A DNA stretch of 64,000 nt from Arthrobacter sp. Bz4. GTDB taxonomy: Bacteria > Actinomycetota > Actinomycetes > Actinomycetales > Micrococcaceae. The position numbers and the translations under genes were made by a program. Positions 8,780-17,560 of this stretch are shown piece by piece. The notes beneath the pieces are model-generated. The model was not told where the DNA came from and did not search any database. It was given only the letters and a program-made list of their open reading frames with translations. Position 1 is the stretch's first letter; every line of letters begins with the position of its first letter. The DNA is taken from assembly GCF_003075455.1 (NCBI RefSeq), contig NZ_QDAE01000003.1:218052-282051 (forward strand), given 5' to 3'.

Positions 8780-9658
8780 ATGCCTCAGCAATCCGTCAGT
8801 GCACCCGTTGGAACACTCGAACCAGGAACCGTCAGTCCCCAACTACCGGTCCCGGTGAGTATTCCGCGCCCCGAGTATGTTGGGCGCAGCGGACCTGCCC
8901 CCTTCACCGGGTCCGAGGTCAAGACTCCCGAAACCATCGAAAAGATCCGCCGTGCGAGCCGGCTGGCCGCACAGGCCATCGTCGAGGTTGGCCGCCACAT
9001 CGAGCCCGGGGTGACCACCGACCAGCTGGATCGGGTAGGCCACCAGTTTCTCGTGGACCACGGCGCCTACCCCTCGACCCTGGGCTACCGCGGATTCCCG
9101 AAATCGCTTTGCTCCTCCCTCAATGAAGTGATCTGTCACGGCATCCCCGACACCACCGTGCTGCGCGACGGCGACATCCTGAACATTGACATCACCGCCT
9201 ACCTTGACGGCGTCCACGGCGACACCAACTACACGTTCCTGGTGGGCGACGTCGACGACGAATCCCGCCTCCTGGTCGAGCGCACCAAGGAATCGCTGAA
9301 CCGTGCCATCAGGGCGGTGGCTCCAGGCCGGGAAATCAATGTCATTGGCCGGACCATCGAGTCCTATGCCCGCCGGTTCGGCTATGGAGTGGTGCGCGAC
9401 TTCACCGGCCACGGCGTCGGCGAAGCCTTCCACACCGGGCTGATCATTCCCCACTACGATGCCGCCCCGGCCTATAACCGGATTATCGAACCGGGCATGA
9501 CCTTCACCATTGAACCCATGCTCACCCTCGGAACCATCGAGTGGGACATGTGGCCGGACGAGTGGACGGTCCTGACCAAGGACCGCCAGCGCACCGCCCA
9601 GTTTGAGCACACCCTTTTGGTGACCGACAGCGGCGCCGAGATCCTTACCGTCCCCTAA
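8780..9658 (+). CDS. map: Type I methionine aminopeptidase (long form)
   Basis: 292 residues. The five metal ligands of the pita-bread fold are all present: Asp137 (NIDITAY), Asp148 (GDTNYTF), His211 (FTGHGVGE), Glu245 (TIEPM) and Glu276 (QFEHT). The substrate His is in EVICHGIPD. It has a Pro-rich N-terminal extension of about 40 residues before the catalytic domain, as in the mycobacterial MapB type; no zinc-finger Cys residues are in it. A TAAGAT/TATAAG hexamer ends 7 nt before the ATG, fitting a leaderless mRNA. Second copy in the window beside the partial short form at 1-308. Followed by ppgK on the same strand after 60 nt holding a 7-bp GC-rich hairpin (9671-9687). Confidence 0.95.
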   Translation: MPQQSVSAPVGTLEPGTVSPQLPVPVSIPRPEYVGRSGPAPFTGSEVKTPETIEKIRRASRLAAQAIVEVGRHIEPGVTTDQLDRVGHQFLVDHGAYPSTLGYRGFPKSLCSSLNEVICHGIPDTTVLRDGDILNIDITAYLDGVHGDTNYTFLVGDVDDESRLLVERTKESLNRAIRAVAPGREINVIGRTIESYARRFGYGVVRDFTGHGVGEAFHTGLIIPHYDAAPAYNRIIEPGMTFTIEPMLTLGTIEWDMWPDEWTVLTKDRQRTAQFEHTLLVTDSGAEILTVP

Positions 9659-9718
9659 CCACCGGGTTCCCGCGGCGCTCCGCCGCGCCGGCGACCCCCC
9701 ACCTACACCTGGAGAACC

Positions 9719-10558
9719 ATGGGCAAGAGCAGCGAGAAGAAGCACGGCAAGTCCCTGCCGAACACAGTGATCGGCATCGATATCGGCGGCACCGGCATCA
9801 AGGGTGGCATCGTCGATCTGGTCGAAGGTGAGATCGTTGGGGAGCGCTTCCGCGTGCCCACCCCGCAGCCCTCCACTCCTGAGGCCGTCGCCGAAGTCGT
9901 GGCGCAGATTGTCGCTGAGTTGTCGACCCGGCCCAGCGCACCCGGCCCAGAGGTGCCGGTCGGTGTCACCTTCCCGGCCATCATCCAGCACGGTATCGCC
10001 CGTTCCGCAGCCAACGTGGACCAGAGCTGGGTCGACACCGACGTCGACGGCCTCTTCAGCAAAGTGCTGGACCGCGATGTGCACGTCATCAACGACGCCG
10101 ACGCAGCCGGTCTCGCCGAGGTGCGGTACGGGGCTGGCAAGGGGGTGGACGGCACTGTTCTGGTCATTACCCTGGGGACCGGGATCGGTTCGGCGTTCAT
10201 CTTTGACGGGAAGCTGGTACCTAACGCCGAGCTCGGGCACCTGGAGATTGACGGGTACGACGCCGAAACCCGGGCCTCAGCAGTCGCCCGCGAACGTGAC
10301 GGCATTGACTGGGACGAGTACTCGGTCCGCCTGCAACGGTACTTTTCGCATGTCGAGTTCCTCTTCTCACCGGAGCTGTTTATTGTCGGTGGCGGCATTT
10401 CCAAGCGCAGCAAGGAGTACCTGCCCGGACTGAACCTGCGCACCCGCATCATCCCGGCCCAGCTGAGGAACCAGGCGGGCATCGTGGGCGCCGCACTGCA
10501 GGCAGCACTGCACTTCAAGCGCCTGGCGAAACTGGCCGCAGCAGTCCCCGACGCGTAA
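9719..10558 (+). CDS. ppgK: Polyphosphate glucokinase
   Basis: 279 residues of the ROK kinase superfamily; phosphorylates glucose at C6 using polyphosphate (and usually ATP). The phosphate-1 loop VIGIDIGGTGIKGG follows a short Lys-rich start (MGKSSEKKHGKS). The actinobacterial PPGK hallmark TPQPSTPEAV follows the first lobe, then the catalytic Asp in VHVINDADAAGLAE, the phosphate-2 motif VLVITLGTGIGSAF, the NAELGHLEI glucose-binding Glu and the adenosine-side FIVGGGISKRS. The zinc Cys cluster of repressor-type ROK proteins is absent, as expected for PPGK. A GGAG site precedes the ATG. It may be co-transcribed with map. Confidence 0.92.
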   Translation: MGKSSEKKHGKSLPNTVIGIDIGGTGIKGGIVDLVEGEIVGERFRVPTPQPSTPEAVAEVVAQIVAELSTRPSAPGPEVPVGVTFPAIIQHGIARSAANVDQSWVDTDVDGLFSKVLDRDVHVINDADAAGLAEVRYGAGKGVDGTVLVITLGTGIGSAFIFDGKLVPNAELGHLEIDGYDAETRASAVARERDGIDWDEYSVRLQRYFSHVEFLFSPELFIVGGGISKRSKEYLPGLNLRTRIIPAQLRNQAGIVGAALQAALHFKRLAKLAAAVPDA

Positions 10559-10604
10559 CCATCGCGGCGTCGTCGTCGGGCGACCGTCGACGACGCGCGA
10601 TGGT
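10558..10604. terminator. Bidirectional hairpin between ppgK and nrdR
   Basis: Inverted repeat with arms ACCATCGCG-G-CGTCGTCG and CGACGACG-CGCGATGGT, one bulged G and a loop of about 12 nt, starting at the ppgK stop. No T-run; placed between convergent genes. Confidence 0.6.
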
Positions 10605-10668
10605 CTGTGAGTGGTTGGTGCCGGTGGTGGCGTCGGCTTCCCCTCCGCAGCCACCACCGGAGCTTGTG

Positions 10669-11166
10669 TTACTGCGCGGTCAACGGCCTTTGGGTGCCCG
10701 TCGGCGCAGTTGGCGCTTCGCCCGCTTCGCGGCGCAGTTTCGCGATAGCCGTCTCGAAGTCCTCGAGGGAATCGAATCCCCGGTACACGCTGGCGAACCG
10801 GAGGTAGGCGACCTGATCCAGCTTCTGCAGCGGACCCAGGATTGCCAGACCCACCTCGTGGGCATCGATTTCCGCGGCCCCACTGGCCCGGATCGATTCT
10901 TCGACTTCCTGCGCGAGCAGCGCGAGGTCGTCTTCGGTCACCGGACGTCCCTGACAGGCTTTCCGTGCACCGTTGATCACCTTGCTGCGGCTGAAGGGCT
11001 CCCCGACGCCCGAGCGTTTGATCACGCTGAGGCTTGTCGTCTCAACGGTGGTGAATCGCCGTCCGCACTCCGGACATTGACGACGCCGGCGGATTGCCGA
11101 ACCATCGTCGGCCAGGCGACTGTCGACCACCCGTGAATCGGCGTTACGGCAGAAGGGACAAAACAT
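10669..11166 (-). CDS. nrdR: Transcriptional repressor NrdR
   Basis: 165 residues. NrdR represses ribonucleotide reductase genes in response to ATP/dATP. The N-terminal zinc ribbon has MFCPFCRN and [11 protein letters not shown] (Cys3, Cys6, Cys31, Cys34), followed by the ATP-cone domain ([20 protein letters not shown], then [31 protein letters not shown] in shorter parts). The C-terminal Pro/Thr-rich tail is variable. GAAAGG precedes the ATG by about 7 nt. No ribonucleotide reductase gene is in the window; hisD lies upstream on the same strand. A palindrome resembling a NrdR box stands about 100 nt upstream of the start, so autoregulation is possible. Confidence 0.97.
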   Translation of the reverse strand: MFCPFCRNADSRVVDSRLADDGSAIRRRRQCPECGRRFTTVETTSLSVIKRSGVGEPFSRSKVINGARKACQGRPVTEDDLALLAQEVEESIRASGAAEIDAHEVGLAILGPLQKLDQVAYLRFASVYRGFDSLEDFETAIAKLRREAGEAPTAPTGTQRPLTAQ

Positions 11167-11262
11167 GCCGCGCCTTTCGATCAGTGGGGACAGGCAGCCG
11201 GGCTACCGTGTGGAACACCACCATTCTAGAACTAGATATGGGAAAACTACAACAGTGTCATT

Positions 11263-11274
11263 ACTACATGTAGT
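11263..11274. promoter_or_regulatory. NrdR-box-like palindrome upstream of nrdR
   Basis: ACTACATGTAGT, a perfect 12-bp palindrome that keeps every strongly conserved position (C, A, A, T, T, G) of the NrdR consensus core CwAtATaTwG. A second weaker core, CTAGAACTAG, lies at 11226-11235, 38 bp away. Both are between hisD and nrdR. Confidence 0.5.
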
Positions 11275-11278
11275 GGTT

Positions 11279-12640
11279 TCAGTGGAACCGGGCGGTGACG
11301 GCATCACCGTGGGCTGGTAGGTCCTCCGCGGTGGCCAGGCTGGTGATGTGCTGGCTCACTTCCTCGAGAGCCGACCGGTTGTAGTTGATCAGCTGCACCG
11401 CCTTCAGGAAGGTAGTGACGTTCAGGCCTGAAGCGAAGGATGCGGTCCCGCCGGTGGGCAGGACGTGGTTCGACCCGGCGCAGTAGTCGCCCAGGCTCAC
11501 CGGGCTGTAGTCCCCCACAAACACGGCACCGGCGTTACGAATCCGGCTGGCCACCAGTGCGGCGTCGGCGGTCTGAATCTCCAGGTGCTCTGCCGCATAC
11601 GCGTCGCAGACAGCGATGCCGTGCTCGACGTCGTCCACCAGGATGGTGCCCGACTGCTGACCTGCGAGAGCCTCGCGCACCCGGTCGGCGTGTTTTGTGG
11701 TCGCAATCTGCGCCGACAGGTGGCCCCGGACACGAGCGGCAAGGTCTTCGGAGTCGGTGATCAGAACCGACGCAGCGTTGGGGTCGTGTTCGGCCTGGCT
11801 GATCAGGTCTGCAGCAATCAGCCGCGGATCCGCGGTGTTGTCAGCCAGTATGGCGATCTCAGTGGTGCCAGCCTCGGAATCAATCCCGACGGTCCCCTTG
11901 AGCAGCCGCTTGGCGGTCGCGACATAAATGTTGCCCGGACCCGTCACCACGTCCACCCGGTCGATAGCGTCGTCGCCCTCGCCGCCGTCCACCCCATAGG
12001 CAAATGCTGCGATGGCCTGCGCGCCGCCGATGGCGTACACCTCGGTAATGCCCAACATCTCGGCCGCCGCGAGAATGACCGGGTGCGGGAGCCCTCCGAA
12101 TTCCTTCTGTGGCGGGGAGGCGAGAGCAATCGATTCGACTCCGGCCGCCTGTGCCGGCACCACATTCATCACTACAGAGGACGGGTAGACAGCCAATCCG
12201 CCCGGAACATAGAGGCCCACGCGGCGGACCGCTATCCACTTGTGCGTCACGACGGCGCCCGGGGAGATTTCCACCTCGACGTCGTCGGGAACCTGCGCGG
12301 CGGCGAAGCGGCGGGCACGATCGATCGACTCGGCCAGGGCCAGCCGTACATCCGGAGCGAGTTCGGCCAGGGCCTTGGTCAGGGCCTCCCGCGGAACCCG
12401 CGGAGAGGCCTGCTCGACCCCGTCGAACCTCAGCGCTAGCTCGGTCAGCGCGACCAGGCCGCGTTCCCGCACATCGGCGAGGATCGCTGCGACCGGGGCC
12501 TCAACGCCGGAGCCTCCCATTTCCGGTCGTGGCATCACTGCGCTGAGAGCCACGCCGGTAAGGGCACTGCCTCGCAGATCGATGGTCCGGAAGTCAGCGA
12601 AAGAGTCGGCGGAGGGCTGTTGGGCGAGCGAAATATTCAC
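11279..12640 (-). CDS. hisD: Histidinol dehydrogenase
   Basis: 453 residues. HisD performs the last two steps of histidine synthesis, histidinol to histidine with two NAD+, using zinc. Recognisable blocks: [70 protein letters not shown], the zinc Gln/His in [10 protein letters not shown], the catalytic region [10 protein letters not shown] and zinc-binding [16 protein letters not shown]. An N-terminal stretch of about 45 residues is less conserved. The GTG start at 12640 is supported by a TAGACT hexamer ending 6 nt before it. No other his genes follow; nrdR is next after the NrdR-box-like palindrome. Confidence 0.97.
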   Translation of the reverse strand: MNISLAQQPSADSFADFRTIDLRGSALTGVALSAVMPRPEMGGSGVEAPVAAILADVRERGLVALTELALRFDGVEQASPRVPREALTKALAELAPDVRLALAESIDRARRFAAAQVPDDVEVEISPGAVVTHKWIAVRRVGLYVPGGLAVYPSSVVMNVVPAQAAGVESIALASPPQKEFGGLPHPVILAAAEMLGITEVYAIGGAQAIAAFAYGVDGGEGDDAIDRVDVVTGPGNIYVATAKRLLKGTVGIDSEAGTTEIAILADNTADPRLIAADLISQAEHDPNAASVLITDSEDLAARVRGHLSAQIATTKHADRVREALAGQQSGTILVDDVEHGIAVCDAYAAEHLEIQTADAALVASRIRNAGAVFVGDYSPVSLGDYCAGSNHVLPTGGTASFASGLNVTTFLKAVQLINYNRSALEEVSQHITSLATAEDLPAHGDAVTARFH

Positions 12641-12646
12641 GCTCCA

Positions 12647-12652
12647 AGTCTA
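12647..12652 (-). promoter_or_regulatory. -10 hexamer of hisD, leaderless
   Basis: TAGACT on the minus strand, 6 nt before the GTG at 12640. Confidence 0.5.
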
Positions 12653-12730
12653 GCGGGCAGCTCAGGACAACCCCGCTGATGCCCGGGCGTCGACCAACAT
12701 TTCATGAAGGTCGCACCCGGTGGTCCGTCG

Positions 12731-14035
12731 TCAGATGGCGGTCCTTGGAGCGGTGCCCTCCGTGCCGGATTCCCGAAGCGCCTTGCGTTCCCGCGCCTTG
12801 TCCAGGGCATTGATCATGGGTGCGGCGGTGACGCCGTGAAGGAGGATCGACATGACGATGACCAAGCCGACAATGCGCCATAGAGTCTCATCCTCGCTAG
12901 CGAACTCGCCCTTGGAGAGGGCGTAGCTGAGGTAGTAGATGGAACCGATACCGCGGACGCCGAAGAAGGAAATGACGGCGCGTTCCCAGGGCCCGGTGCT
13001 GCCTCGTGCGAGGCTGATCCACGCCGCGATGGGCCGCACCAGCAGGAGGAAGGCGAGCGCAACAAGGATTTCACTGAGGGTGACTCCTGCCAGCAGTCCC
13101 CTTGCCACGGCGCCGCCCAGTAGGACGAGCACCACCACTGTGAGTAGCCGTTCGAGCTGCTCGATGTAGCTGTGCAGCACTCCGTGGAACCCGTGCGTCT
13201 GTTCGCCTGAGCGGATAGTCACGGCGCAGACGAAGACGGCAATGAACCCGTATCCTTCGACCATTTCGGTGACCCCGTAGGTGAGGAAGGTGGCTGCGAG
13301 AGCAACAAAGCCCTCGGAGTGACTGGCCAGCCGGGCGCTCTCGATTCGGGACTGGAAGAAGATCCTGCTCAGCAGCTTGCCCATTCCGAAGCCCAGTAGG
13401 CATCCAATGGCTATCCGCCAGACCACATCCAGGGCGACAAACTCGGGGAACCACGCCGAAGGCGAACTACCCACCAGGCTGATGGCGATGGCGAGATAAA
13501 CGAACGGGAAGGCAAGGCCGTCGTTGAGCCCGGCCTCGGAGGTAAGCCCGAATCGCACCTCATCCTCGCCTTCGAGTTCTTCCTCCGTTTCGGAGGGCGC
13601 TCCGACCTGCACTTCCGATGCCAGCACCGGATCCGTGGGCGCCAGGGCCGCCGCGACGAGGATCGCTCCAGCCAGCCCGAGGCCGAGCACCCACATTCCG
13701 AGCAGCGTGAAAACGATCAAACACAGCGGCATCGCGATCCCGAGCAACCGCCAGGTGGTGGCCCAACGCTTTAGTCCCACCTTTCGGTCCAGGGCTAGCC
13801 CCGCGCCCATGAGGGACACGATCACGCAAATCTCACTCAGGTGAATTGTCACATCGCTGTACGCAATCGGGTCCGGGTCCGGCAGCCCTTCGGCGAAATA
13901 GAACACCACGAAGCCGGCGGCAAGGAACATCATTGGCATCGAGACCGGGGCCCGCAGCAGCAAACGTGGCAGCAACGCGGCTGCGAAGACAGCAATCCCG
14001 GCGGCAGCGAATATCACACTCGGTGTTTCAAACAC
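12731..14035 (-). CDS. CPA1-type Na+(K+)/H+ antiporter
   Basis: 434-residue integral membrane protein with about 12 hydrophobic segments. CPA1/NhaP hallmarks: VAAALAPTDPVLAS in TM4 (discontinuous-helix TD motif), the ion-binding ND in SEAGLNDGLAFPFVYLAI in TM5, and FFGVRGIGSIYYLSYAL in a late helix. An acidic loop (ETEEELEGEDEVRFG) lies between TM4 and TM5. Expected to exchange monovalent cations for protons at the plasma membrane for pH or salt homeostasis; ion preference cannot be read. A GTG start preceded by AAAGAGG is used. It stands alone, with promoters likely in the gap to the next gene. Confidence 0.88.
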   Translation of the reverse strand: MFETPSVIFAAAGIAVFAAALLPRLLLRAPVSMPMMFLAAGFVVFYFAEGLPDPDPIAYSDVTIHLSEICVIVSLMGAGLALDRKVGLKRWATTWRLLGIAMPLCLIVFTLLGMWVLGLGLAGAILVAAALAPTDPVLASEVQVGAPSETEEELEGEDEVRFGLTSEAGLNDGLAFPFVYLAIAISLVGSSPSAWFPEFVALDVVWRIAIGCLLGFGMGKLLSRIFFQSRIESARLASHSEGFVALAATFLTYGVTEMVEGYGFIAVFVCAVTIRSGEQTHGFHGVLHSYIEQLERLLTVVVLVLLGGAVARGLLAGVTLSEILVALAFLLLVRPIAAWISLARGSTGPWERAVISFFGVRGIGSIYYLSYALSKGEFASEDETLWRIVGLVIVMSILLHGVTAAPMINALDKARERKALRESGTEGTAPRTAI

Positions 14036-14155
14036 CGGTACCTCTTTCGTTATGCGGACTAGTGCACCCTGTGTGAACCACGCAAGAGTAGGTTACGCCG
14101 AATTGGCACTGCACGTGACGAGCGCCTAGCTTCTGCCTTTCCCGCGATGCTGGGC

Positions 14156-14187
14156 CGCACCCTGGGGGTGCCAGCCCCCAGAGTGCG
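14156..14187 (-). terminator. GC-rich hairpin after the alanine-racemase-like gene
   Basis: CGCAC...CTGGGGG, 6-nt loop, CCCCCAG...GTGCG: about 12 paired bases with one internal mismatch, starting 8 nt beyond the minus-strand stop at 14195. No T-run. Confidence 0.5.
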
Positions 14188-14194
14188 AGAGGGG

Positions 14195-15298
14195 CTAGTT
14201 GTTTTTACCGCGGGCGGCAACCCGCCAGCGGTCGACGACGACGCCGCTGCTCAGTACCGTCACCTCGTCCACGAGGTTCATGGTTAGGCACACATGGTTG
14301 GGAATCACCCGCAACCGCTCGCCCAGTGCTGGCAGTTGTGCACCGTCGGGCCAGCTGACCGTGGCATGGTGCTCGGACAGTGCGCTAATACGGGCTTCGG
14401 GATGGTCCGCGAGCCGCCCGAACCCGGTGGCCCAGGCTGGGCGGTCACTGCCGATCACCTTGCTGCCAGCATCCAGGATGACTCTGCGTGGCGCGTGAGC
14501 GTCACCTTCATGGCGGCTGACAACAGTTGACGCGATAGTCAAAGCAATATCGTCCAGGGTGCACCGCCCCAGCTCCAGCTGTTGAGCGTCTCCGAAGACA
14601 TACACTCCGGGTCGGACTTCGGTTGCCGCTGATGTGCGTGTGAGGGTAGCCGTCGGGGTCGACCCGCCGCTAATCCGGGAGACCTCGAACCCTGCGGCCC
14701 CAACCAGCCGGGCTGCTTCCGCGAGCGCTTCCTGTTCCTGATCGGCTGCGCTTACTGGCATACCCGGCGCATAGCTATGCCCAGGGAAGGTGAAGACCCC
14801 CGACACCCTTAGCCCGGCCTCGGCCGCCGAACGAGCGACCTCAACCGCTGCCGATGGGCTCACCCCGCTGCGATGGTGACCGCTGTCTATCTCCACCAGG
14901 ATTTCGATCCTGTCCGCGGCACCCGAAAGCGCCTTGCCCATCGCGCGAGTGGCTTCGACTGAATCCGTCCCGACGGCGACCCGTGCTGTGGCGCTGAGTT
15001 GAATCAGTCGGCGGGCATGATGGGGAGTGACCCAGAGCGGATAGGCGATGAAGAGGTCCGTCGCACCATGGTCCACAAAGATTTCAGCTTCCCCGATGGT
15101 CGCTACCGTCAGACCCACCGCACCCGCGGCCAGCTGTAGTGCGGCGATCTGCGGGATCTTGTGGGTCTTCACATGCGGTCGAAGACCCATCCCCTTGCCT
15201 TGCACCACCGTGGCCATCCGATCGATGTTGCGCTGGAGGGTGTCCAGGTCAATCATGACCTCTGGGGTCTCAATACCTTCCGGCACAGGATTAATCAT
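14195..15298 (-). CDS. PLP-dependent alanine racemase N-terminal-domain enzyme (D-threonine aldolase/D-serine dehydratase-like)
   Basis: 367 residues of the fold-type III PLP family containing D-threonine aldolases and DSD1-type D-serine dehydratases. ETPEVMIDLDTLQRNIDRM is the family start; the PLP Lys lies in LRPHVKTHKIPQIAALQ. Further blocks: VTVATIGEAEIF-like (GLTVATIGEAEIFVDHG), IEILVEIDSGHHRSGV, and FTFPGHSY. The C-terminal domain has GSKVIGSDRP and the metal-binding segment near IPNHVCLTMNL. The likely reaction is cleavage of D-3-hydroxyamino acids or D-amino acid deamination; the exact substrate is open. ATG 15298 was preferred because GACTAT lies 6 nt before it; longer in-frame starts reach 15397 but are antisense to the divergent promoter. 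Confidence 0.82.
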   Translation of the reverse strand: MINPVPEGIETPEVMIDLDTLQRNIDRMATVVQGKGMGLRPHVKTHKIPQIAALQLAAGAVGLTVATIGEAEIFVDHGATDLFIAYPLWVTPHHARRLIQLSATARVAVGTDSVEATRAMGKALSGAADRIEILVEIDSGHHRSGVSPSAAVEVARSAAEAGLRVSGVFTFPGHSYAPGMPVSAADQEQEALAEAARLVGAAGFEVSRISGGSTPTATLTRTSAATEVRPGVYVFGDAQQLELGRCTLDDIALTIASTVVSRHEGDAHAPRRVILDAGSKVIGSDRPAWATGFGRLADHPEARISALSEHHATVSWPDGAQLPALGERLRVIPNHVCLTMNLVDEVTVLSSGVVVDRWRVAARGKNN

Positions 15299-15522
15299 TC
15301 CTCCATAGTCCCCTGCCCTCCCCCACATGCGTGGGTGGGCTCGAGGCATTCTCGTCAGGACCCGGCTGATGGTTGTCCTCGACACCACCACTGTCACGAT
15401 CGCGGCCGGACTCCTTGCGGGTTTATCGCGGGTTGCGCTACGGTCGGCGCAGCCTCGTCAGAACGGCCGCGTTGGCTGTCCTGAGTGTCGCCGTCGACCC
15501 CTGGCTGGAAGGTAGAAGCCCA

Positions 15523-16194
15523 ATGTCGCTTGTTCGTGTTCACAATTTTACTGTCTCGATCGATGGATTCGGCACGGGCGAGGGGCAACAACTGGACGCG
15601 CCTTTCGGGCATGCCGGGACGCGCTTGCTTGAATGGGCCCTCCCGACACGCACTTTCCAGCGCTTGGGTTTCCACGGCGAGGAACGGGGCTCCAACGGTG
15701 TCGACGAAGTCTTCGCCAGCCAATGGGCCTCCGGCATCGGAGTCGAAATCATGGGCCGGAACAAGTTCGGGCCTCAGCGCGGCCCGTGGGCCGACGAACA
15801 GTGGAAGGGTTGGTGGGGAGACAATCCGCCCTTCCACACCCCTGTAGTCGTCCTGACTCACCACTTACGTCCGACACTGGCCATGGACGGCGGCACCACA
15901 TTCCACTTTGTGGACGCCGAGCCTGCCGAAGCGCTCGAACAGGCTCGCACCCTCGCCGGCGATCTCGATGTGCGAATCGGCGGTGGCGCCGCCACCGTCC
16001 GGCAGTTCCTTGAAGCCGATCTGGTCGACCAAATGCACCTGGTTCTTGTCCCGATCTTCCTTGGCCGGGGGGAACGGCTGTGGGACTCCCTCGAAGGGCT
16101 CGAGGAACGCTTCCACATTGAGGCAGCGCCCTCCCCCAGCGGTGTCATCCATCTGACCTTCGACCGACGTCCGGGACCCCCAAGTGAGCGGTGA
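15523..16194 (+). CDS. Dihydrofolate reductase family (RibD C-terminal domain) protein
   Basis: 223 residues with the reductase fold shared by DHFR and the RibD C-terminal domain. N-terminal VHNFTVSIDGFGTGEG is the typical first strand and loop; GIGVEIMGRNKFGPQRGPW carries the MGRN NADPH-binding motif; TPVVVLTHHLRPTLAM and VRIGGGAATVRQFLEADLVDQMHLVLVPIF follow (the last in pieces GGGAATVRQFL and LVPIFLGRGERLW). Such stand-alone proteins are probably NADPH-dependent oxidoreductases of unknown substrate. The ATG at 15523 has GGAAGG 10 nt upstream; an upstream in-frame start at 15373 would overlap the divergent gene. Transcribed divergently from the alanine-racemase-like gene. Confidence 0.85.
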   Translation: MSLVRVHNFTVSIDGFGTGEGQQLDAPFGHAGTRLLEWALPTRTFQRLGFHGEERGSNGVDEVFASQWASGIGVEIMGRNKFGPQRGPWADEQWKGWWGDNPPFHTPVVVLTHHLRPTLAMDGGTTFHFVDAEPAEALEQARTLAGDLDVRIGGGAATVRQFLEADLVDQMHLVLVPIFLGRGERLWDSLEGLEERFHIEAAPSPSGVIHLTFDRRPGPPSER

Positions 16195-16313
16195 CCATGG
16201 TCATCACCTGTTAGCGCGCCAATGACCCTGCGGCGGGCCCACATAGTTCCCGGTCAGAGCCATACTTCGCAGTGTTTCCCTGTCCTCGGGTGGGCAATGG
16301 ATCCGCGCGGTAA

Positions 16314-17477
16314 TTAGGGCACGGAGTTGGGGTTTCCGGCTTGGTTTAGCTTTCGCCCCTTGTGGAGCCCAACTTCGAACGAGGTAAAGGAGATGAGGGT
16401 TACCGCGATCAACGGAAGTACGAACCAGGCCATGGCAGCGGTGAATCCGCCGAGCGCGTCGTGTGCTGTAGCGGCCAGCACAACGTAACCGGTGTAGGCG
16501 AGGTATAGCCCCACGAACAGAATGCCTTCCCAGCGTGCGACGGCAAATCCGGTGAATGCGATGGGCAGCAAGGCTACTGAAGCCGCCAGCATTACCGGCA
16601 TATCGAACGCGACCGCGGCAGTGGCCACGGTAATGCCTTCAAGAGAGATCAGTGCCGGAAGACCGAGGACCACCCCGATGTTGAATATGTTGCTGCCCAC
16701 CACGTTACCGACGGCCAGGTCCCGTTCACCTCGCCGCACCGCGATGATCGATGTTGCCAGTTCTGGCAGTGACGTTCCGACTGCCACTACGGTCAACCCG
16801 ACCACGAGACTGCTCACGCCCAACGAGGAGGCGATGCTCACTGCACCGTCAACCAGCAACGAAGCACCAGCGACCAGTAGGGCTACCCCCAGCAGTACGA
16901 GCAGGAGCGATCTTACGAAGGAGTCGGCGCGCACCACCGTTTCCTTCTCCTCCGCTTGTTCTTTGGTCGAGTCAGCGGTGGTTGGGGTGTTATGCAAGTT
17001 CGGTGTGGTGTGAAGGCTTTTGACCTCCCGTCGACTGACGAGAATGGTCATCACAGTGTGCACCACAACGACACTGAACAGGAGCAGCCCATCCAGGGCG
17101 CTGATACTCCCATCCAGTGATAAGAGCAGCAGACCGGCAGATAGGCCAACCATTAGGGGCAGATCGAAGCGCACCAATCGTTGCTTCACGGCAATGGGCA
17201 GAATTAAGGCGGATATTCCCAGAATGAGCAGGACGTTGACGATGTTACTGCCGACCACGTTCCCCACTGCGAGGCCCGGTTCATCGCGGATCACGGCACC
17301 GATGGTCACGGCCAACTCCGGTGCTGAGGTTGCCGCCGATACGACAGTGAGCCCGACCACCAGCGCAGAAATTCCCGCACGTCGGGCCAGCGATGACGCT
17401 CCCCGAACCAGAAATTCTCCCCCCAGAACAAGCAACATCAGGCCGACCACGATCCGTCCGACGTCAAGAGCATCCAT
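16314..17477 (-). CDS. CaCA-family Ca2+(or K+)/Na+ exchanger
   Basis: 387-residue membrane protein of the YrbG type with about 10 helices in two inverted halves joined by a hydrophilic loop (residues about 150-190, Thr/Glu-rich). Both alpha-repeats are clear: VVGLTVVSAATSAPELAVTI with GNVVGSNIVNVLLILG in the first half, and VVGLTVVAVGTSLPELATSI with GNVVGSNIFNIGVVLG in the second. The Glu of each PEL motif is the ion-binding residue. It likely extrudes Ca2+ using the Na+ gradient. A TACACT hexamer ends 7 nt before the ATG and no ribosome site is present. Confidence 0.9.
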   Translation of the reverse strand: MDALDVGRIVVGLMLLVLGGEFLVRGASSLARRAGISALVVGLTVVSAATSAPELAVTIGAVIRDEPGLAVGNVVGSNIVNVLLILGISALILPIAVKQRLVRFDLPLMVGLSAGLLLLSLDGSISALDGLLLFSVVVVHTVMTILVSRREVKSLHTTPNLHNTPTTADSTKEQAEEKETVVRADSFVRSLLLVLLGVALLVAGASLLVDGAVSIASSLGVSSLVVGLTVVAVGTSLPELATSIIAVRRGERDLAVGNVVGSNIFNIGVVLGLPALISLEGITVATAAVAFDMPVMLAASVALLPIAFTGFAVARWEGILFVGLYLAYTGYVVLAATAHDALGGFTAAMAWFVLPLIAVTLISFTSFEVGLHKGRKLNQAGNPNSVP

Positions 17478-17484
17478 GGGTAAA

Positions 17485-17490
17485 AGTGTA
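17485..17490 (-). promoter_or_regulatory. -10 hexamer of the CaCA exchanger, leaderless
   Basis: TACACT on the minus strand, 7 nt before the ATG at 17477. Confidence 0.45.
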
Positions 17491-17560
17491 CGGGGCTACC
17501 TACGGCTAGCTGCCGGAAGGGTTCAAAAGGGCCAGGACATTGCTTCGAGGTTGATTCAGG

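Noticed and set aside
8843..10240. 465-codon minus-strand frame across map and ppgK
   Set aside because: Antisense shadow of two clear plus-strand genes, no recognisable motif.
11225..11236. Second NrdR box as a canonical pair
   Set aside because: Centre-to-centre distance of 38 bp is not the usual 31-32 bp and the core is weak, so only one box is claimed.
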